Assembly: GCA_034437515.1 (NCBI GenBank)
Contig: DAOTTX010000168.1
Location: 1-12,484, forward strand
Direction of reading: 5' to 3'
Source: DAOTTX01 sp034437515
Lineage (GTDB): Bacteria; Chloroflexota; Anaerolineae; Aggregatilineales; Phototrophicaceae
DNA length: 12,484 bases
Shown: piece by piece, positions 1-7,101 of the stretch
Layout of the letters: each line of letters starts with the position of its first letter
Position numbering within the stretch: the stretch's first letter is position 1
Made by a program: the position numbers and the translations under genes
Notes under the pieces: generated by a model
What the model was told of the DNA's origin: nothing
What the model saw: only the letters and a program-made list of their open reading frames with translations
Database searches by the model: none

Positions 1-128
1 CATAGCTACTCCTGTAAATGTTCAACGACAATCAATACAAACACCGGGATTTTATGTCTCAAATCTGTAGAAATGATGAGAGAACAGACAACAGACTTTT
101 AGATTTCACTCATGTCACAGGTATGTTT

Positions 129-1172
129 CTAATCATCGTCGTCACCACCCTGATTGCCGCGACCACCCCCGCGACCTGGATTGTCATCACCGCGACCACC
201 ACGACCGTTATCGTCGTCGCCTTGCCGACCGGGTGCGTCACCACTGTTACCGGGTGCGTCGCCGCTGTTACCGGGTGCATTGCCACTGTTACCGGGTGCG
301 TTGCCACTGTTGCCCCCACCCTGGCAACGATTACGCCAACCGACCGCCGGTGCCCAATCGGGCGGCGGATTACCGCAATCGCTGTCATTGCGGAACACCG
401 CACCGGTTGCGCTGACATCAACTTCGACGTTCTCGACCGTCACTTCGACGGCTGCCGCTGTTGTGATGTCGGTTGTATCCCCGGCGGCCTGGATACGAAC
501 AACATCACCTACCTGCAACGCGGATAGCAGTGGGGCATCAGGCTCGAAGTTGATATCATAGTCATAGACCGTGACGACACTCCCGGTAATCGACTGTACC
601 GGCCCTTCCACCACCACATTTACCGGCAGTGCGGTTTCAGTCGGCAGGGGGGAGGGGGTAAGCGTCGATGTCGGCGATGGTGTCGATGTCAACGATGGTG
701 TCAGCGTCGGCAGGGATGTTTGAGTAGGCACATCCGTCACTACTGGCACACGGATATTGATCGTTGGTGTAGGTTGAGGTACGGTCTCGGTGACCGTCGA
801 TGTCGGCGTCGTGCTAGGCGTTATCGTCGCCGTGACCGTTGGCGACGGTTCCGCTTCGTCATCATCAACAATCGTCGAGAGGAAGAAACCACCACCCAGA
901 AGCAACAGCGCGACGAAAAACAACCCACCCGCAACACTGGCGACACGCGGCAGTCGAAAACCAGCGTCCGCAGATGGCGCAGCCGCGGCATTTGCTTCCA
1001 GCACTTGCGCCTGAATGCGCTCAAAGGCTGTGGCGCTCAACTTGGGTGCGGGGGCATCCGCGAGACGAACGGCGGTCTGCTCCAGCGGATCATCTCCAGG
1101 CGCTATTTTACCCGCGAGGATGGCATCTAGCTCCTCAGCGAGCGAGCCTGGCGTATGGCGTCTATCAGTCAT
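129..1172 (-). CDS. Single-pass membrane protein, probable regulator of the adjacent ECF sigma factor, with extracellular DUF5666-like domain
   Basis: 347 residues. The N-terminal ~60 residues are cytoplasmic-type and helical, resembling the regulatory segment of Chloroflexota proteins encoded beside ECF sigma factors. No zinc-finger HxxxCxxC motif is present. One membrane segment lies at about 77-101. A Thr/Ser/Pro-rich linker follows at 108-182, then a beta-rich domain at 184-257 resembling DUF5666. A two-Cys loop at 266-283 (CxNPPPxWAPAVGWRxRC) comes next, then GNSGxAP repeats, a Gly/Asp/Arg tail and terminal DDDD. The start overlaps the sigma gene stop by 8 bases and has a GAGG site at 1178-1181 inside that gene, which indicates translational coupling. 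The likely role is to hold the sigma factor at the membrane and read an extracellular signal. That is inferred from pairing and topology, not from a recognised anti-sigma fold. The DUF5666-like call is by overall appearance only. Confidence 0.75.
   Translation of the reverse strand: MTDRRHTPGSLAEELDAILAGKIAPGDDPLEQTAVRLADAPAPKLSATAFERIQAQVLEANAAAAPSADAGFRLPRVASVAGGLFFVALLLLGGGFFLSTIVDDDEAEPSPTVTATITPSTTPTSTVTETVPQPTPTINIRVPVVTDVPTQTSLPTLTPSLTSTPSPTSTLTPSPLPTETALPVNVVVEGPVQSITGSVVTVYDYDINFEPDAPLLSALQVGDVVRIQAAGDTTDITTAAAVEVTVENVEVDVSATGAVFRNDSDCGNPPPDWAPAVGWRNRCQGGGNSGNAPGNSGNAPGNSGDAPGNSGDAPGRQGDDDNGRGGRGDDNPGRGGGRGNQGGDDDD
228..311. repeat. Four 21-base tandem repeats coding GNSGxAP
   Basis: Units lie at 228-248, 249-269, 270-290 and 291-311. 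All start with ACCGGGTGC on the plus strand and differ at a few positions. On the minus strand each encodes seven residues of the type GNSGNAP or GNSGDAP in the C-terminal tail of the membrane protein. The in-frame period suggests growth by slippage of a flexible hydrophilic tail, so copy number may vary between strains. Confidence 0.85.
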
Positions 1173-1740
1173 GATCGCCTCGCAGATAGTGCCTGATCTT
1201 CTCGTCAGAACCCAACAAACGGGTCAACTCAATCAAAGCACGATGTTGAATCGAGCGGACGGCAGAGACATTCTTGCCGATTGCGGCAGCGACCTCCTTA
1301 TGTGATTTTTTCTGGATAAACCGTAATATGAGCACGTTCTGGTGTTCCTCATTTAGTTGGCCTACGGCCTCACGCAATCTCTGAAATTCTTGTTCTGTCT
1401 CTAAATCTTCTTCGGGCAAGGGCTTGTCATCACGAACAATCTCTAATAATTCAGATTGCGGACGGCGTGCTAGTTTTCGGTGAAAATCCGCGACCTTACC
1501 GGCAGCGATGCGGTACAGCCATGCCTCAAACGGTGCTCCTGTAATCTCAAAATTGGGCAAGTGTTCGATCATACTCACAAACACTTCTGCTGTGATGTCT
1601 TCGGCATCCGCCGTTGTCGGCACCCGGTAAGCAATATAGCGATAAATGCGATCCGCAAAGGTCTCGTATAATCGAGAAACAGCCGCCGAATCATGTTGCT
1701 GTGCCGCTTTAATCCATGCGATCACTTCAGGCGCGGACAT
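1165..1740 (-). CDS. ECF-type RNA polymerase sigma factor
   Basis: 191 residues, the usual length for the group. Region 2 spans about residues 16-90, including YRYIAYRV, DAEDITAEVFVSMIEHLP and FEAWLYRIAAGKVADFHRK, the core-binding and -10-recognition helices. Region 4 spans about 125-175, with LNEEHQNVLILRF and the helix-turn-helix KSHKEVAAAIGKNVSAVRSIQHRAL that reads the -35 element. An acidic linker (PLPEEDLETEQE) joins them. The SD is weak, an AGGGATGG stretch about 10 bases before the ATG. It overlaps the downstream membrane protein gene by 8 bases, so the two form a sigma/regulator pair. The family call is firm; the ECF subgroup and target genes are unknown. Confidence 0.93.
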   Translation of the reverse strand: MSAPEVIAWIKAAQQHDSAAVSRLYETFADRIYRYIAYRVPTTADAEDITAEVFVSMIEHLPNFEITGAPFEAWLYRIAAGKVADFHRKLARRPQSELLEIVRDDKPLPEEDLETEQEFQRLREAVGQLNEEHQNVLILRFIQKKSHKEVAAAIGKNVSAVRSIQHRALIELTRLLGSDEKIRHYLRGDHD

Positions 1741-1900
1741 AAATTATCGCCATCCCTGAAGAAAAAGATTATTGTTTGCAGTCATAAGTTATATCGCTTT
1801 TGTTAGACCAATGTTGCATCTTTTATGCCACATTGCTATGTTCATTTCGATTTACAATAGTGTAAGGTGAAAAAATGATGATATATGGAGGATACACTCA
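1741..1900. promoter_or_regulatory. Divergent intergenic region between sigma factor and PASTA protein
   Basis: 160 AT-rich bases separate two divergent starts, so promoters in both directions must lie here or just inside the genes. A TACAAT box at 1853-1858 is a possible -10 for the PASTA gene, but no well-spaced -35 accompanies it (TTGCTA at 1833-1838 leaves only 14 bases). On the minus strand TATAAC (1788-1793 on plus) could be a -10 for the sigma operon. A weak inverted repeat TTGCAT / ATGCCA lies at 1814-1830. The PASTA gene is a natural candidate target of the sigma factor, but no clear ECF-type promoter pair was found. Confidence 0.35.
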
Positions 1901-2971
1901 ATGAGATTATTTTGCATCGTGTTTGTCGGTTTTTTAGGCGTGCTGCTTGCACCGGCAATCGTCGCACAAAATGAGGATGAACAAGTCACCGTACCTGATG
2001 TGGTCGGGATGCCGATACCACAGGCCATCTCGACGTTAAACGAAGCCGGCTTCCGGCTGGGTGAACTTAGCTCGGTCGGCTGGACGGAGGACACCGGTCT
2101 ACCACAGAACACCATCAGCGTGCAGTCACTCGAACCGGGTGAAACACTCGCCTACGGCACCCCAATTGACCTCACCGTTTTGCGTTCCTTGAACGCCGCC
2201 GTACTGTATGACGATAATGACCTGACCGTAATCAACACCACCAGCGGGCAAAATCAATTGGCTGGACTGACCTTCCAGGCGGCGGAAGGCCCGTCATTCA
2301 ACGCGACGCGCTGGACGAATGTCTTGCGTCCGAACCAGTGTACACAAATCTGGTCAGTCCGGCGCAACGGGCCGAAAGCTATCGACGAGTGCGAGACGAT
2401 CCAGAACTGGCTGACCACCACCGATACATCAGCACACTTCTGGACGACCACCAGCGGCGTGACAGAATTTAACATCGTCCAGAACGGCAGTGTTCGTGCG
2501 ACCTGCCCCGCTGCCCCGTCGGAATCACAAGATCAACCCCTACGCTGTGCGTTTTACATGGATGGCACCGCCGCTGAGGAGGTCGCCCCGTTCCTCTACA
2601 TGGCTTACACAACCGACGGTTGGATCGTCCATAACAACACGGAAGAACGCTGGATTTCGCTCGAAAATGTCTTTTTCAGCGTCACGGAAAATGCACAGGG
2701 CAATGAGTTCACCAACGCAGCCACCGATAATCCGGATCGTCTACTCAGCGATATTCAGTACCTCGCACCAGATCAATGCCTGTTCGCACATGCTGAAGGC
2801 TTCGAGGGCGAACCGCCGGAAGACTGTACCGTCGTCGCGGAGTTCACCCTCGCGCCCACAGATGCTTTTTGGCTACGTGACTTATGGGTCACCAGTGCGA
2901 CGGATGTACAGCAGCGAAACTGCCCACCCGCCACACCAGAAAGCCTGACGATCTGTATCTTACCGCGTTAG
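1901..2971 (+). CDS. Secreted PASTA-domain protein with two lamin-tail-like repeats
   Basis: 356 residues. A signal peptide at 1-22 ends in APAIVA|Q, with no lipobox. One PASTA domain at about 28-94 (VTVPDVVGMPIPQAISTLNEAGF ending YGTPIDLTVL) is of the kind that binds peptidoglycan or muropeptides in kinases and penicillin-binding proteins. Here there is no kinase and no transmembrane anchor. The rest appears to be a duplicated domain, about 99-205 and 229-346. Each copy has an 'LTVINTTSG..L.GLTF' / 'WIVHNNTEERWISLENVFF' beta pattern like lamin-tail domains, and three Cys in matching order (147/164/202 and 293/309/341). The start is supported by GGAGG at 1887-1891, nine bases before the ATG. 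Probable role: exported cell-wall-associated binding protein; ligand unknown. Confidence 0.8.
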   Translation: MRLFCIVFVGFLGVLLAPAIVAQNEDEQVTVPDVVGMPIPQAISTLNEAGFRLGELSSVGWTEDTGLPQNTISVQSLEPGETLAYGTPIDLTVLRSLNAAVLYDDNDLTVINTTSGQNQLAGLTFQAAEGPSFNATRWTNVLRPNQCTQIWSVRRNGPKAIDECETIQNWLTTTDTSAHFWTTTSGVTEFNIVQNGSVRATCPAAPSESQDQPLRCAFYMDGTAAEEVAPFLYMAYTTDGWIVHNNTEERWISLENVFFSVTENAQGNEFTNAATDNPDRLLSDIQYLAPDQCLFAHAEGFEGEPPEDCTVVAEFTLAPTDAFWLRDLWVTSATDVQQRNCPPATPESLTICILPR

Positions 2972-2981
2972 CAGCAAGTAT

Positions 2982-3007
2982 ACCGAGCGGGGATTACCCC
3001 GCCCGGT
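2982..3007. terminator. GC-rich hairpin between convergent genes, probable bidirectional terminator
   Basis: The left arm ACCGAGCGGGG and right arm CCCCGCCCGGT pair at 10 of 11 positions around an ATTA loop. It sits 10 bases past the PASTA gene stop and 10 bases past the stop of the converging minus-strand gene. No T-run follows on either strand, so it is not a textbook intrinsic terminator. Placement at the meeting point of two transcripts makes termination or 3'-end protection the natural reading. Confidence 0.65.
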
Positions 3008-3017
3008 GAGGTACAGG

Positions 3018-4517
3018 TTAGTCGTCGTCGTCACCCATACCCATGCCCATACCCATGCCGCCGCCACCGCCACCGCCGCTGCTGCCACCGCCTTCACAAC
3101 GCTGACGCCAGCCAACCGCCGGTGCCCAGGGTGGGGGCGGGTTACTGCAATTTTCCGGGTCACGCCAGATGTCACCGTCGTCACTGATGAAAATATCGAC
3201 ATCAACGATGATGATCGTGATGGCAACCAGGACGATAACGGTTGTATCATTATCGACCAACTCACCGGAAACGCGGATCTCATCGCCGATCTGAATAATC
3301 GTCAGAATCGGATCATCAGGATCGACTTCGATCTGAATGTTGTAGATCGTGATGATATTCACATTAATTTCAGTGACCGGCCCTTCGATGACGATAATCA
3401 CCGGTAGCTCGTCTTCGTCGCCACCGAAGTAACTCGCGGTATCTGTAGCCGTCACCACGACATCACTATCGACGACCGTCGCGCTTGCGGTAGCAGTGTT
3501 CGTATGCTGATCCTCAGCCGCTGCGAACGGACCAATCACACATTCGGTGCTGGCTTCTGGCTCCAGGGTCGCTGGTAAAGCACAACTACTCGTATCAAAC
3601 ATGCTGTCAGAAAGTGAGAGACCGGTCAGCGGCACGGTGCCATCGTTCGTCACCACGAAGCGGAACGCGACATCATCACCAGGCTCCACCTGCGGCCCTG
3701 GCGCGGCATCTGCATCTTCCCAACCGCCACCCGCGACACTGACAAATTTTTCCACCGCAATCGAGGGACGGTCACCACCGAAGTAATTCGCGGTATCCAC
3801 ATCACTGACGATTTCAGGATCATCATCGTCGTCGATGACGAGTCCGGTCGCCGTAGCGACGTTGGTGTGCTGGCCTTCGGTCACGTCAAAGGGGCCAATG
3901 TTGCACTCGAAGAATGCTTCCGGCTCCAGTATTTGCGGGACGGCACATCCGCTGGTGTCGAATACGCTATCGGAAAGCGTGAGGTTGGTCAGGGTTTCAT
4001 CACCACTGTTTGTCACGACAAAGCGGAAAGCGACCTGTCCCTCAAGTTCGATTTCTGGGCCGGGTGCGGCGTCAGCATCGACGAAGGTCACGCCACCGTC
4101 AGCGGAAATGAACTTTTCAATGTTGATCGCACCATCATCATCTGACTCATCGTCGTCGGCTTCAGGCGTTGTCGTCGGCTCCGGTGTAGGTGTCTCCGGT
4201 TGGATGATGATAATGATCTCGATAGATGTCGCGATCACAACACCACCACGCAGCACACCGGTCACACGTACCGTCGTACCGACGACCAAAAATGTGCGCA
4301 GACTGGCACCTGAGTCGATACCATCAGCACTGCTGCTAATATCCGCACCGGAAATATCGACCGGCAAACCGGCGACGGTAATCGTACCATCACCAGCCGA
4401 CTCAACCGTGCCGGTGAACTCGATGGGTGCCGGTTCCGGCGTTTCTGTCTGTGCATTGGTGGGTATCTGAAATACCAATAAAAACATCCCTAGTAAAATA
4501 GTTACTGCTCTGTACAT
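3018..4517 (-). CDS. Large secreted protein: DUF5666-like, two DUF11-like repeats, DUF5666-like, Cys-loop tail
   Basis: 499 residues. A signal peptide at 1-22 ends TNA|Q. A first beta-rich domain at 33-105 (TVESAGDGTITVAGLPVDIS) resembles DUF5666. A Pro/Thr then Asp/Glu-rich linker follows at 106-129. Two ~118-residue repeats at 130-249 and 252-368 share VEKF, DADAAPGP, VAFRFVVTN, LSDSxFDTSxC, LEPEA, GQHTN/DQHTN and YFGGD, typical of DUF11-like surface Ig repeats. A second DUF5666-like domain lies at 375-440. The tail at 457-499 carries the same two-Cys NPPPxWAPAVGWR loop, glycine run, MG repeats and DDDD as the membrane protein at 129-1172. GAGGAG at 4524-4529 precedes the ATG. It lies 69 bases after tupC on the same strand, so read-through is possible, but its content fits the envelope genes better. 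No sorting motif such as LPXTG was seen. Confidence 0.78.
   Translation of the reverse strand: MYRAVTILLGMFLLVFQIPTNAQTETPEPAPIEFTGTVESAGDGTITVAGLPVDISGADISSSADGIDSGASLRTFLVVGTTVRVTGVLRGGVVIATSIEIIIIIQPETPTPEPTTTPEADDDESDDDGAINIEKFISADGGVTFVDADAAPGPEIELEGQVAFRFVVTNSGDETLTNLTLSDSVFDTSGCAVPQILEPEAFFECNIGPFDVTEGQHTNVATATGLVIDDDDDPEIVSDVDTANYFGGDRPSIAVEKFVSVAGGGWEDADAAPGPQVEPGDDVAFRFVVTNDGTVPLTGLSLSDSMFDTSSCALPATLEPEASTECVIGPFAAAEDQHTNTATASATVVDSDVVVTATDTASYFGGDEDELPVIIVIEGPVTEINVNIITIYNIQIEVDPDDPILTIIQIGDEIRVSGELVDNDTTVIVLVAITIIIVDVDIFISDDGDIWRDPENCSNPPPPWAPAVGWRQRCEGGGSSGGGGGGGMGMGMGMGDDDD
3414..4130 (-). repeat. Tandem duplication of a ~118-residue DUF11-like domain
   Basis: Copy 1 is encoded at 3771-4130 and copy 2 at 3414-3764, six bases apart. 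Both begin with an I-x-(I/V)-EKF strand and end in (N/S)YFGGD. Each keeps two Cys in the second half (SGC/FEC and SSC/TEC), likely a disulfide in the exported protein. The copies have diverged clearly, so the duplication is old. Confidence 0.75.
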
Positions 4518-4586
4518 GACTTTCTCCTCATGATTATCACGACTTCATAGTTAAAACCGCTGTATGACGATGAATGTTGCAAAATG

Positions 4587-5318
4587 CTAGTAAATTAAGT
4601 TGCCGGAGCTAAATGCACGGGTACGTTCATCCTGTGGCGATTCAAAGAATTCTTCAGTGGGAGCGATTTCGATCAACTTTGCCTCGTAGACCAGTCCGAC
4701 ACGGTCAGCTAATCGCCGCGCCTGGAAGATGTTATGTGTGACGATGACAATTGTCGTACCAAAGCGTTCGTTCTGGTCAACCAGAAGTTCTTCGATCAAA
4801 CGGACGTTGTATGGATCAAGGTTGGCGGTCGGTTCATCGAGGATCAGCACGCGCGGTTGCAACACCAGCGCCCGTGCGATTGACGCCCGCTGAAGTTCCC
4901 CACCGGAAAGGGTGCGCGGGTGGGCGTCGGCTAAATGTCCCATCGAGACTCGTTCCAGCACGATTTCCACCTGTCGCTGGATGTCTCGCTCACCGCGTAG
5001 CTTTAACCCGTAGGCAACATTTTTACGCACACTGCGTGTCATCAACACAGGACGTTGAAACACCATTGTGAGCTGCCGTTTGACCTCAATAGGGATATTT
5101 TCGGCATCGTATGTGTGGTTATCGCTATGAATTTGTAGCAAGCCGTCAGTCGGTGCTTCCAGAAACGCCAGTTGGCGTAGCAGCGTGCTTTTCCCCGCGC
5201 CACTCGGCCCGACGATGCCCAGCACTTCCCCTTCACGAATACGCAGATGCGGCACATGCAGCACTGTACGCTCACCGTATTGTTTCTTGACTGAGTCGAG
5301 TGTGTATAGAGTATCCAT
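4587..5318 (-). CDS. tupC: Tungstate ABC transporter, ATP-binding subunit
   Basis: 243 residues, normal for a stand-alone ABC ATPase. Walker A is GPSGAGKST (37-45), the Q-loop Gln is residue 88, the signature is LSGGELQR (137-144), Walker B is VLILDEP (157-163), the D-loop is NLD, and the switch His is in VTHN (195). It should energise uptake of the oxyanion through TupB. The tungstate assignment comes from context: tupA and tupB precede it in order, with MoaA, two MoeA and an AOR gene nearby. No C-terminal MOP/TOBE domain is present, which fits TupC better than most ModC proteins. Its ATG overlaps the tupB stop by one base (TGATG), so translation is coupled. Related oxyanion specificity (molybdate) cannot be excluded from the ATPase alone. 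Confidence 0.88.
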   Translation of the reverse strand: MDTLYTLDSVKKQYGERTVLHVPHLRIREGEVLGIVGPSGAGKSTLLRQLAFLEAPTDGLLQIHSDNHTYDAENIPIEVKRQLTMVFQRPVLMTRSVRKNVAYGLKLRGERDIQRQVEIVLERVSMGHLADAHPRTLSGGELQRASIARALVLQPRVLILDEPTANLDPYNVRLIEELLVDQNERFGTTIVIVTHNIFQARRLADRVGLVYEAKLIEIAPTEEFFESPQDERTRAFSSGNLIY

Positions 5319-6019
5319 CAGGTGTGTTGCCCAGAACGTCCCTGCAAGATGACCAATGTCGCATTGGTGATGAAAGAAATCGACAGCAAGATTAACCCCA
5401 ACGCCAGCGCAAGCGAAAAGTTCCCCCGGCGTGTCTCCAGCACGACTGCCGTCGTCAGCACGCGAGTGCGCCCATCGATATTCCCCCCGACCAGCATCAC
5501 CGCGCCCACTTCGGAGATAATCGAACCGAACCCGGCGACCAAACCGACGATCAGCCCGAACCGCGCCTCATAGAGCAACCCCAGCATCGATTGAAAGCGA
5601 GTCGCGCCGAGTGCCTCAAGCTGAGGTCGCAGCGCCGGGTCAACACTCAACACACTACTCAACGTCACGCCGATAATCAACGGCGTAGCGATGATCGTCT
5701 GCGCCAATACCATCGCCTCGAAGGAAAACAACCAACCTAGATCGCCCAATGGCCCACTGCGCGAGAGCATCAGATAAACGAAAAGACCGACCACCACCGG
5801 TGGCAACCCCATCCCGGTGTAGATGAAAGCGGTAAATAATCGCTTGCCGGCAAAGTTACTCAGGGCCAACCACGTCCCAATGGGAATGCCCAATACAGTG
5901 CTGAGGAACAATGCGCTGACCGTCACCTGTAATGACCGTAGTACGATTTCCAGCACGACCGGATCCAGACCGGTGATAAGTTGTAGCGCCTCGACCAGCG
6001 CCTCGAAAATTGTCTGAAT
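5318..6019 (-). CDS. tupB: Tungstate ABC transporter, permease subunit (apparent ATT start)
   Basis: Multi-span inner-membrane permease with about five or six hydrophobic segments. It has the TupB-type stretch GLPPVVVGLFVYLMLSRSGP and the EAA coupling loop LEALGATRFQSMLGLLYEARFG, which docks on TupC. The first ATG/GTG/TTG in frame is a GTG at 5956, giving 212 residues. The frame stays open upstream and encodes IFEALVEALQLITGLDPV, a TupB-like N-terminus ('..GDPEVLEI.LRSLRVS..') that the GTG start would lose. The only plausible full-length start is ATT at 6019, with AAGGA eight bases upstream, giving 233 residues, the family's usual size. No ATG, GTG or TTG occurs in frame before the upstream stop at 6068-6070. 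The function is sure; the start is inferred. Confidence 0.85.
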   Translation of the reverse strand: MQTIFEALVEALQLITGLDPVVLEIVLRSLQVTVSALFLSTVLGIPIGTWLALSNFAGKRLFTAFIYTGMGLPPVVVGLFVYLMLSRSGPLGDLGWLFSFEAMVLAQTIIATPLIIGVTLSSVLSVDPALRPQLEALGATRFQSMLGLLYEARFGLIVGLVAGFGSIISEVGAVMLVGGNIDGRTRVLTTAVVLETRRGNFSLALALGLILLSISFITNATLVILQGRSGQHT

Positions 6020-6196
6020 GAGAAAAATCCTTGTCTTTGTGGGTTTTAGGAAGCGTGCAAAAACAAGCTACCGCTTAATCAAGAATATGTGGTTAAAATC
6101 TTATCTCAAGAACCGTAAGTTAATTTTGAACAGTTACTTAAAGCAGAAACATGGAGAAGATCAGTTGGCCTTCACCATCCACACACAGGTCTGTCA
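6020..6196 (-). promoter_or_regulatory. AT-rich tupA-tupB gap with candidate internal promoter
   Basis: This is the only sizeable gap in an otherwise tight operon. On the minus strand TTGAGA (6104-6109 on plus) and TATTCT (6082-6087) are separated by 16 bases, matching the housekeeping consensus at 5/6 and 4/6 positions, about 60 bases before the tupB start. An internal promoter, or RNA processing in this leader, could set tupBC expression apart from tupA. No convincing terminator hairpin or known riboswitch was seen. Confidence 0.35.
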
Positions 6197-7072
6197 TCAG
6201 AATTCTTCTTCGTCCTGGGCTGTGCGATATTGTTCTGAGTCAGAGAAGAACAACTGCTGCCCATCGACGGTATAGGCCGCGATCATCTGTTGTGTTTCGA
6301 CCGAGGTCAGCCACGCGACGAAGTCCTGCGCGAGATCAAAGTTTACATTTGGATGCTGCTCCGGGTTGATCGGGATTGCGCCGTATGGATTCGCCAGAAT
6401 AGCATCCCCTTCCACCAACACATTGAGATTCAAGCCCCCGGCACTGCGGGCGATGTAGGTACCGCGATCCGTCAAAGTGTATGCGTGCTGCTCACCGGCC
6501 ATGGTCAGGACTGCGCCCATACTTTGCCCCGCGCTCAAGTACCAATCCCCTTCCGGCTCAATCCCCGCTTCTGCCCAGATTGTGAGTTCTTTGGTATGCG
6601 TACCGCTGTCATCCCCGCGCGAGACAAACTCCGCTTCGGCTTCCGCGATCATGGTAAAGGCTTCAGCGGCATCCGTCATCCCTGCGATGCCCGCCGGATC
6701 TTCTTCCGAGCCGATAATCACGAAGTCGTTGAACATCACGTCAAAACGTTCGGTGCCATCCCCCACTTCCACGAACGCATCTTCACGCGCCCGCGCATGG
6801 ACGAGTAACACATCCACATCACCGTTGGAGCCGAGTTCCAGCGCCTGCCCGGTGCCGACCGCGACCACATCAACTTCGGCGTCATAGGTCGATTCAAAGT
6901 CTGGTAAGATCGCATCCAGCAGTCCGGAGTCGTCCGTACTGGTCGTCGTCGCCAGCACCAGTCGCCCGGTTTCAACGTCGGAAATCGCCGATTCCGTATC
7001 TTCGTCATCGTCAGCACAGGCAGCCAGGGCCAAAAGCAACACGAGTAAAATCAACAAACGCATACGGCACAT
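6197..7072 (-). CDS. tupA: Tungstate-binding lipoprotein of the ABC transporter
   Basis: 291 residues. The signal peptide ends in the lipobox LAAC with Cys19, so the protein should be lipid-anchored outside the membrane, as expected for a monoderm or Chloroflexota envelope. An acidic spacer DDDEDTE follows. The oxyanion-binding motif TTTSTxDSGLL begins at 42 and the second ligand loop SRGDDSGTHTKEL lies at 151-163. Both are hallmarks of TupA and differ from the SxxGS pattern of ModA. VNFDLAQDFVAWL near the C-terminus is also typical. Two starts are possible: ATG at 7072 and ATG at 7063. The first is preferred for its GAGGGG about ten bases upstream. It lies 29 bases after moaA and leads the transporter part of the operon. 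Confidence 0.92.
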   Translation of the reverse strand: MCRMRLLILLVLLLALAACADDDEDTESAISDVETGRLVLATTTSTDDSGLLDAILPDFESTYDAEVDVVAVGTGQALELGSNGDVDVLLVHARAREDAFVEVGDGTERFDVMFNDFVIIGSEEDPAGIAGMTDAAEAFTMIAEAEAEFVSRGDDSGTHTKELTIWAEAGIEPEGDWYLSAGQSMGAVLTMAGEQHAYTLTDRGTYIARSAGGLNLNVLVEGDAILANPYGAIPINPEQHPNVNFDLAQDFVAWLTSVETQQMIAAYTVDGQQLFFSDSEQYRTAQDEEEF

Positions 7073-7101
7073 TACAAAACAACCCCTCTTGAGAGGTGGC
7101 G

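Noticed and set aside
1..128. Terminator or short gene downstream of the membrane protein
   Set aside because: No hairpin with a T-run, no SD-backed start and no recognisable product; nothing supportable here.
228..311. Possible CRISPR-like array because of four evenly spaced repeats
   Set aside because: The 21-base units are contiguous with no spacers and stay in frame inside a coding region, giving GNSGxAP repeats.
110..561. Several overlapping open frames on both strands over the low-complexity tail
   Set aside because: Their products are compositionally biased shadows (for example runs of TVTGCVATV or HPVTVAT) caused by the 21-base repeat; the minus-strand membrane protein frame explains the region.
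3835..4470. 211-codon plus-strand open frame opposite the DUF11 repeats
   Set aside because: Antisense to a gene with signal peptide, SD and recognisable repeats; the product is Ser/Thr-rich without any domain.
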